DNA from: Methyloprofundus sp.
GTDB lineage: Bacteria; Pseudomonadota; Gammaproteobacteria; Methylococcales; Methylomonadaceae
Assembly: GCA_030619185.1 (NCBI GenBank)
Contig: JAUXBW010000045.1
Span: 1 to 10,843, forward strand
DNA: 10,843 nucleotides
Direction of reading: 5' to 3'
Positions 6,543-10,843 of the stretch are shown piece by piece; position 1 is the first letter of the stretch, and every line of letters begins with the position of its first letter. A model generated the notes under the pieces. It had not been told where the DNA came from and did not search any database. It saw only the letters and a list, made by a program, of their open reading frames with translations. A program made the translations under genes and the position numbers.

Positions 6543-6551
6543 ATTGACCAG

Positions 6552-6592
6552 GCTTTAGCCTATACAATTCGCGGTAAAGCTATATTTTTTTT
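6552..6592 (+). terminator. candidate intrinsic terminator after the SGNH gene
   Basis: GCTTTA (6552-6557) pairs with TAAAGC (6575-6580), and an eight-T run follows at 6585-6592. The stem is only six perfect pairs with a long loop; an alternative small stem AGGC/GCCT lies inside. The position ten bases after the stop codon fits transcription termination. Read on the - strand, the segment CTTTACCGCGAA resembles part of the REP elements at 238 and 4033, so it may be a decayed repeat copy serving as a terminator. Confidence 0.4.
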
Positions 6593-6640
6593 AAAATTCT
6601 ATTAATATTGCCTAGAAAGTTCGGTAACAAAATAACCGCT

Positions 6641-6696
6641 ATTCCCGAACCTTTATCGGGAATAAATTAAGATTCCTGCTAAAAACATGCAGGAAT
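6641..6696. repeat. two tandem ATTCC-type hairpins
   Basis: Two perfect 8-bp inverted repeats lie eight bases apart. The first is ATTCCCGA (6641-6648) with TCGGGAAT (6656-6663) around a seven-base loop. The second is ATTCCTGC (6672-6679) with GCAGGAAT (6689-6696) around a nine-base loop. Both have the ATTCC/GGAAT ends and G-containing core typical of dispersed intergenic repeats such as the neisserial dRS3 type. No open frame covers them. The structure is directly visible; assignment to a genome-wide repeat family is inference. Confidence 0.6.
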
Positions 6697-6748
6697 GACG
6701 TTGTACGAACTGGTGCTACACTATTCTAGTATCCGCACTCAAGAGATT

Positions 6749-6767
6749 ATCTTAGGATAACTAAGAT
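6749..6767. promoter_or_regulatory. 19-bp palindrome upstream of gspA, possible operator
   Basis: ATCTTAG (6749-6755) and CTAAGAT (6761-6767) are perfect 7-base arms around GATAA. They sit 75 bases upstream of the chosen gspA start, next to a very AT-rich stretch (6768-6785) that could hold a -10 element. A dimeric regulator site is possible; no regulator is identified. Confidence 0.3.
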
Positions 6768-6841
6768 GATATATTTAATATATTTTGCGGCGGTTTCTGT
6801 TTTTGGCTAATATTTATTGATACTTGTTAAGGACACTGTTT

Positions 6842-8518
6842 TTGTACCAACAATATTTTCATTTTAATAGCGCACCTTTTTCTATAGCTCCAGATCCTCA
6901 TTTCATTTTTATGAGTGAGCAGCATCAGGAAGGCTTGGCACTTTTATTGTATGGTATCAGGCAGGAAGGCGGCTTTGTTGCATTAACCGGTGAGGTGGGC
7001 ACGGGAAAAACAATGTTATGTCATTGTTTGCTAGAACAACTACCCCAAAACGTGGATATAGCATTAGTGCTAAATCCAAAGCTGAATACTCTGGAATTAT
7101 TGGCAACGATTTGTGATGAATTGCAAATTGAATATAAGGAAGAAAAACAGAGTATTAAGCATTTAATTGATGGTATTAATAAACATCTACTCGCAGCTCA
7201 TGCGGAGAATAGAAAAACCATCCTGATGATTGATGAGGCACAGAACCTGAGCCTGGATGTGTTAGAACAAATTCGATTGTTAACCAATCTGGAGACGAGT
7301 AAGTCAAAATTATTACAAATTATTTTAGTGGGTCAGCCTGAGTTAAAACAACTACTGGACAAGCCTGAATTACGGCAGCTAAATCAACGAATTATCGCAC
7401 GTTATCATTTAACCCCACTGTCTTATCCAGAGACACAAGACTATATTTCACACCGTCTGGCAATCAGTGGTGCTCAAACAATAATATTTAACCGAGCCGC
7501 TGTAAAAAAAGTTTACCAATTATCCAAAGGAATTCCTCGGTTGGTGAATGTGATTTGTGACCGGGCATTATTGGGTGCTTATGCCGCCAGTCAAAAACAG
7601 ATCACAGCCAAAACCATCGTTCAAGCAGCTAAAGAAAATTTCAATACAGCTTATTTCCCCCTTACGCTCCGGAGTAAAAAAATGGGGTTTAGTATAGCCA
7701 TGCTGGTCTTTTTGTTAGTCTTTGCTTATTTTATCAATAAAAATCAGGCGATTAAAGGTGTTGATCATTTATTTTCCTTAGACAAAGAAATTGCTCAGAA
7801 AAATAAACCGTTGCTGTCTCGGCAACAAAACCAAACCTTAGCTGTCGCTGGCAGACCGGAAAAAGCCAGCGAACTATTAAAAGCTCATGCGGATGATTCA
7901 GCCAGCCTCGGGGGGTTTTTATCCACCATTACACAAAAAAAATCTTCTTTAGAAAGTACGTTACCTAGGCTAATTGGCATAAATGACAATAAAATGCCCG
8001 ATGATTTAAATTGTGATCAACTCAAAGTGCTCGGAATTGAGTGTTTGCTGGAGCAATCAAACTGGAAAAAGCTGATCGCTTTTAATAGACCTGCCATAAT
8101 GGAGTTTTCTATCTCAGCGACAGAAAAGACTTATGTTTTACTGGTCGGGTTTAACGGTAGTGAGCCGGTATTTCAATTTGAAAATGAAGCGGTGAGTTTT
8201 CCTGTGGCACAGGTACTGGCAGGCTGGGATGGTTACTTTTTATTGTTATGGCAGCCGCCTGTTAAACATATTACATTTGTTTATCCCCAGCGGACTTCAA
8301 AAGCAGTTTTTTGGCTTAGAAAACAATTGCCAGGTGATGTTGGTGAACTAACGGATCCAGCACAAGCTGATTTTTTTGATGATGCATTAAAAGCACAAGT
8401 CACCAAATTTCAAAAACGGAACAAACTATCTGTCGATGGTGTCGTAGGCTTCAGAACCTTTATTCAATTACAAAATGAAGACCCACAGAATAATTACCCG
8501 CAGCTAAGGAACAAATAA
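6842..8518 (+). CDS. gspA: GspA/ExeA-type AAA ATPase with peptidoglycan-binding domain
   Basis: I choose the TTG at 6842, giving 558 residues: AAGGA lies at 6829-6833 with an eight-base gap, and the product then begins YQQYFHFNSAPFSIAPDP, like family members (M..HF.....PFSIAPDP). The longer frame from a TTG at 6824 adds six atypical residues. The cytoplasmic AAA part has Walker A GEVGTGKT (50-57), Walker B ILMIDEAQ (127-134), sensor region ILVGQPEL (161-168) and RQLNQRIIARY. A membrane helix lies at about 281-298, followed by a degenerate C39-peptidase-like domain (about 393-473, ending GWDGYFLLLWQPP) and a peptidoglycan-binding type 1 domain (about 489-544, DALKAQVTKFQKRNKLSVDG). In Aeromonas, ExeA with ExeB binds peptidoglycan and is needed to assemble the type II secretin. 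gspB follows after three bases. No other gsp genes are in view. Confidence 0.93.
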   Translation: MYQQYFHFNSAPFSIAPDPHFIFMSEQHQEGLALLLYGIRQEGGFVALTGEVGTGKTMLCHCLLEQLPQNVDIALVLNPKLNTLELLATICDELQIEYKEEKQSIKHLIDGINKHLLAAHAENRKTILMIDEAQNLSLDVLEQIRLLTNLETSKSKLLQIILVGQPELKQLLDKPELRQLNQRIIARYHLTPLSYPETQDYISHRLAISGAQTIIFNRAAVKKVYQLSKGIPRLVNVICDRALLGAYAASQKQITAKTIVQAAKENFNTAYFPLTLRSKKMGFSIAMLVFLLVFAYFINKNQAIKGVDHLFSLDKEIAQKNKPLLSRQQNQTLAVAGRPEKASELLKAHADDSASLGGFLSTITQKKSSLESTLPRLIGINDNKMPDDLNCDQLKVLGIECLLEQSNWKKLIAFNRPAIMEFSISATEKTYVLLVGFNGSEPVFQFENEAVSFPVAQVLAGWDGYFLLLWQPPVKHITFVYPQRTSKAVFWLRKQLPGDVGELTDPAQADFFDDALKAQVTKFQKRNKLSVDGVVGFRTFIQLQNEDPQNNYPQLRNK

Positions 8519-8521
8519 CGG

Positions 8522-9316
8522 ATGTCTTTTATTTTAAATGCCCTTAGGAAATCAGAGCAGGAAAGGCTATCAAACCATGCTGAAACATTGGAAGGTAAAA
8601 TACTGCTTAAACAAGAAGGGGGGCAGAAAGACAAAACGGGATGGTTAGTGATTTTGATCTTAATTCTGATTAACTTACTATTGATTGCCTTCTTTTTCTG
8701 GCACTTTACCCGGCAAGAGGAAAAAGCCAGGGTAGTATTGCCCGTAGCCGTTGTAGAAAAATTTAAAAAGCCTCTGCAAGTTAAGCAAGAAATATCAGTA
8801 ATGGCTGTAAAACAGGGTAAAACACAGGCTCAAATCAGCGCAGAAAAAATAGTACAAGTTCAGGGCGCAAGATTAAAAATAGTGCCTCAAGCCACTATCT
8901 CTGAGCAAATTAATCATCAAAAGCAAAATGAAAAGGAAAAAAGTCCGTCCCCCGTCAGTTTAACAGCTGAGCAAATAACTAAACCGGTTAAAGTCAAGCG
9001 GACATCAGCCATCGTGGTCAAAAAAAATAGTGTGGAGCCAGAAGTAGCCCCTCCCAACCCCAGCCTTGTTGTGAGCAACAAAGCAAATGATCCCCCTTAT
9101 TTGTCTGATATGGCTTATGAATTTCAACTTTCAGTACCGGATATAAAGACCAACGTTTTTGTCTATACAGCACATCCAGAAGATCGCTTTATCATGGTTA
9201 AGATGCGCAAGTATCAGGCCGGGCAGAAAATAAGTGAAGAGATGCAATTGCAAGAAATACGTCCGAATAGTATTGTTGTGCAATATCAAGGTAAAGTATT
9301 TCAAATTAGACAATAA
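8522..9316 (+). CDS. gspB: GspB/ExeB-type protein, partner of GspA
   Basis: The 264-residue product starts with MSFILNALRKSEQER, the characteristic cytoplasmic N-terminus of GspB proteins (MSYILDALRKAE.ER). It has one membrane helix at about 41-60 and a long, Lys/Gln/Pro-rich periplasmic linker (about 65-193). It ends in the conserved GspB C-terminal domain (about 195-264: AYEFQLSVPDI..NVFVYTAHPEDRFIMV.....Y..G......LQEIRPNSIVVQYQGKVFQI). In the known system, inner-membrane GspB binds GspA and links it to secretin assembly across the peptidoglycan. AAGGA at 8506-8510, eleven bases before the ATG, and a three-base gap from gspA show one transcription unit. Low sequence conservation in the linker is normal for the family. 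Confidence 0.9.
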   Translation: MSFILNALRKSEQERLSNHAETLEGKILLKQEGGQKDKTGWLVILILILINLLLIAFFFWHFTRQEEKARVVLPVAVVEKFKKPLQVKQEISVMAVKQGKTQAQISAEKIVQVQGARLKIVPQATISEQINHQKQNEKEKSPSPVSLTAEQITKPVKVKRTSAIVVKKNSVEPEVAPPNPSLVVSNKANDPPYLSDMAYEFQLSVPDIKTNVFVYTAHPEDRFIMVKMRKYQAGQKISEEMQLQEIRPNSIVVQYQGKVFQIRQ

Positions 9317-9340
9317 ATAATCGAACCTAATATCAAAATA

Positions 9341-9883
9341 ATGGAAAATAAAACAGTTAATGAGAGTAAGTTAAAGGAAGCATTTGAGAAAATATTGCCT
9401 TTAGTCGATGATTTAGCCGATGGGTTAAGACTCGTTTTACTTATCTCTGTCATACTGAGTTTATGGGTTTTTATTTACTGCTTCCAGCTACATCAGCTCT
9501 CATTAATTTCAAGTCTGGTGATCAGTGGGCTAACATTAATACCTAGTTTTATTCTTTCACGTATCTGGTATGCCCTGGAAAGCCTTAAAGATATTCCTAA
9601 GGTTGCAGAAGAAACTATCGACGACGTGACTGATGAAGTTGCCCAAAGCTGGCATTTAGCCAGGTCGAGTAAAAAAGGGGCTCTGAATTTCTTCGGGCAG
9701 GCAAAAAAACTATTTGAAATCCGCACTTTACTTAATTCTGCTGATGATATTATTGGCCAATATTTTAGTATAGGCCCTCTGGTTAGTCCCCCGTTTTTGT
9801 TTTTGTCTGCCCTGTCGTTTCTCGGGCTATTTTTTCTTTTTATTGTAGCTGCGATACTCGGTTTATTGACTGTGTTCTTTTAA
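9341..9883 (+). CDS. unrecognised inner-membrane protein, gspAB-linked
   Basis: The 180-residue product matches no family I can name. It has three predicted membrane segments: about 30-48 (LRLVLLISVILSLWVFIYCF), 54-78 (a long one with Pro68) and 151-180, where the protein ends in hydrophobic residues with no polar tail. The N-terminus (1-29) is charged and probably amphipathic. The central part, 80-145, is polar, with an acidic patch (EETIDDVTDEV, 91-100) then a basic one (ARSSKKG, 107-113), and may be a helical soluble region. It lies 24 bases after gspB and 13 before the CPBP protease gene, so it is likely co-transcribed. Only weak initiation signals precede the ATG. The intact frame, normal composition and placement in a tight run support a real gene. 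Whether it takes part in secretion is unknown. Confidence 0.7.
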   Translation: MENKTVNESKLKEAFEKILPLVDDLADGLRLVLLISVILSLWVFIYCFQLHQLSLISSLVISGLTLIPSFILSRIWYALESLKDIPKVAEETIDDVTDEVAQSWHLARSSKKGALNFFGQAKKLFEIRTLLNSADDIIGQYFSIGPLVSPPFLFLSALSFLGLFFLFIVAAILGLLTVFF

Positions 9884-9896
9884 CCTAGGTTTAATA

Positions 9897-10562
9897 GTGC
9901 AGCAATCTTTCACATTCAAACAAGCGATTTTTCTCTTTGTCCTGGCAACTATCTGGACGCTGGGTTTAGTCAGTGTCATTTATTATTACGCCATTGATTT
10001 AGATTTTTCATTAGAAATATTGATTCATGGGGGGATTATCATCCTGATCTTGCTGTTTATGTATTATAAACAGCGCGGTAAGCTACATTTTCAGCTGAGT
10101 GATGACCTGAAATTTTTTAAGCCCACAGTACGCTATAGCATGATTGCTTTGCTGACAGGCTTAAGTTTATTTCTATTAGACACAATCAGTAGCGTGTATG
10201 TTTTGCATAACGATATTCAGCAACAGGCGGTGTCATTGTTAGGGCAGGCAAATACAGATGGCCTGGTCAGTACCACCCTGGCTGTGTGTCTACTCGCTCC
10301 ATTAATGGAAGAAATGTTATTTCGGGGAGTGTTATTACCTGCTTTTGTTTATAGAAATAAGCAATATATAGGTATTCTAAGCAGTGCAGCCTTATTTTCC
10401 CTTATTCATTTTTCAGCAGAACAGGCCATCATTCTGTTTATTGCAGGCATTTGTTTTGGCATTTTGCGTGTAAAGAGTAATAGTATCTGGCCCTCTTTTT
10501 TAGCGCATTGCACCAATAACACGCTCACCTGGTCAATTTACATGCTAATCAACTATTCGTAG
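9897..10562 (+). CDS. CPBP-family intramembrane metalloprotease
   Basis: The 221-residue, highly hydrophobic product begins at a GTG 13 bases after the preceding stop, with a weak AGG seven bases upstream. The C-terminal CPBP (CAAX protease and bacteriocin-processing, formerly Abi) domain shows its three motifs in order. EEMLFRG (138-144) gives the EExxxR motif with Glu138, Glu139 and Arg143; FSLIHFS carries His171; and FLAHCTNN carries His204 and Asn208. All proposed catalytic residues are intact, so it should be an active membrane-embedded protease, related to Rce1. Several membrane helices precede them (about 10-32, 41-57, 80-100). Bacterial members process peptides or confer self-immunity to bacteriocins; substrates are mostly unknown. 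No bacteriocin gene is seen nearby. It is the last gene of the gspA-led run and is convergent with the CtaG-like gene. Confidence 0.88.
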   Translation: MQQSFTFKQAIFLFVLATIWTLGLVSVIYYYAIDLDFSLEILIHGGIIILILLFMYYKQRGKLHFQLSDDLKFFKPTVRYSMIALLTGLSLFLLDTISSVYVLHNDIQQQAVSLLGQANTDGLVSTTLAVCLLAPLMEEMLFRGVLLPAFVYRNKQYIGILSSAALFSLIHFSAEQAIILFIAGICFGILRVKSNSIWPSFLAHCTNNTLTWSIYMLINYS

Positions 10563-10637
10563 TAAGTCCCCACGTCACTGGTGCGAGTTACTTTGTTCAG
10601 GGTGAATAAGTCGTGGGTGATATTGAATTCCCGCTCC

Positions 10638-10843
10638 TTACTGTCTATAACGTACTTTTTTTTCCTTGCGTGTCCATAAGAAAAAAACCACCGCAGTCCC
10701 AATTAAGCCCATCATACCGCCAGGTCCCCAGATCATAATGCCGCCTAGTTGTTGATCTAACATAATTTCAATCGCTAAACGTCCATTAAGAACATCGTAG
10801 GCCGCATAGATCTGATCTCTTTTTAGGGTGATAATGGCTCCGA
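10638..10843 (-). CDS. ctaG: CtaG-like cytochrome c oxidase assembly protein, C-terminal end (cut by window edge)
   Basis: On the - strand a frame enters at the right edge and runs 67 codons to a TAA at 10638-10640. The visible protein contains LNGRLAIEIMLDQQLGGIMIWGPGGMMGLIG; the pieces DQQLGG and IMIWGPGG are the hallmark C-terminal block of the caa3-type CtaG family (usually DQQLAGLIMWVPGG). A final membrane helix (GLIGTAVVFFLWT) and a basic tail (RKEKKVRYRQ) follow. Family members are multi-pass membrane proteins needed to assemble haem-copper oxidases, probably at the copper site. The name covers two unrelated families; this is the multi-pass (COG3336-like) type, not the Cox11 type. The rest of the gene lies outside the window. 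Confidence 0.8.
   Translation of the reverse strand, partial: GAIITLKRDQIYAAYDVLNGRLAIEIMLDQQLGGIMIWGPGGMMGLIGTAVVFFLWTRKEKKVRYRQ

Noticed and set aside
6620..6640. CGGT/ACCG arms before the ATTCC hairpins
   Set aside because: The stem is only four base pairs, which is expected by chance.
6824..6841. Six-residue extension of GspA from the TTG at 6824
   Set aside because: The AAGGA at 6829-6833 lies inside this extension and is ideally placed for the TTG at 6842, which also gives the family-like N-terminus.
9897..10562. CPBP protease as a bacteriocin immunity or processing gene
   Set aside because: No small bacteriocin-like precursor, export or immunity gene is visible nearby; the immediate context is gspAB.
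10569..10617. CCCACG/CGTGGG arms between the CPBP and CtaG-like genes as a shared terminator
   Set aside because: The loop is 37 bases and no T-run follows on either strand, so termination is not supported.

Overview
The window looks like a chromosomal segment of a Gram-negative, AT-rich gammaproteobacterium. The evidence is GspA/GspB homologues, which belong to type II secretion, an E. coli-like galE, sugar-nucleotide genes, and GTAG-headed REP-like repeats between genes. The genus cannot be fixed from the sequence. No rRNA, tRNA, CRISPR array, integrase or transposase gene was seen. Every gene of useful length has an intact frame, except the two cut by the window edges.

Layout, left to right. 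(1) Positions 1-2563, + strand: the 3' end of rmlC (dTDP-rhamnose synthesis), then galE, a CYTH-domain phosphohydrolase six bases downstream, and a secreted TPR protein behind a 24-bp palindrome. The first genes point to surface polysaccharide precursor supply. (2) Positions 2571-5227: the complete AmmeMemoRadiSam set. The AMMECR1-domain gene (A) and the MEMO-domain gene (B) overlap on the - strand, and the radical SAM gene is divergent on the + strand. The three proteins co-occur widely, but their shared reaction was, to my knowledge, not established, so this is the most interesting unit here. (3) Positions 5228-6841: a 355-bp gap with no recognisable gene, a membrane-anchored SGNH hydrolase, and a 299-bp non-coding stretch with a candidate terminator, two tandem ATTCC-type hairpins and a 19-bp palindrome. 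(4) Positions 6842-10562: a tight + strand run of gspA, gspB, an unrecognised three-helix membrane protein and a CPBP-family membrane protease, with gaps of 3, 24 and 13 bp. (5) Positions 10638-10843, - strand: the C-terminal end of a CtaG-like cytochrome c oxidase assembly protein, convergent with the previous run.

How the genes may work together: rmlC, galE and perhaps the SGNH hydrolase fit cell-surface glycan synthesis or decoration. GspA/GspB fit passage of the secretion apparatus through peptidoglycan, with two extra membrane proteins of unknown connection. The AmmeMemoRadiSam genes are likely a separate modification system. Two start codons probably differ from the longest open frames (amrS at 4142, gspA at 6842), as does that of the AMMECR1 gene (3137).
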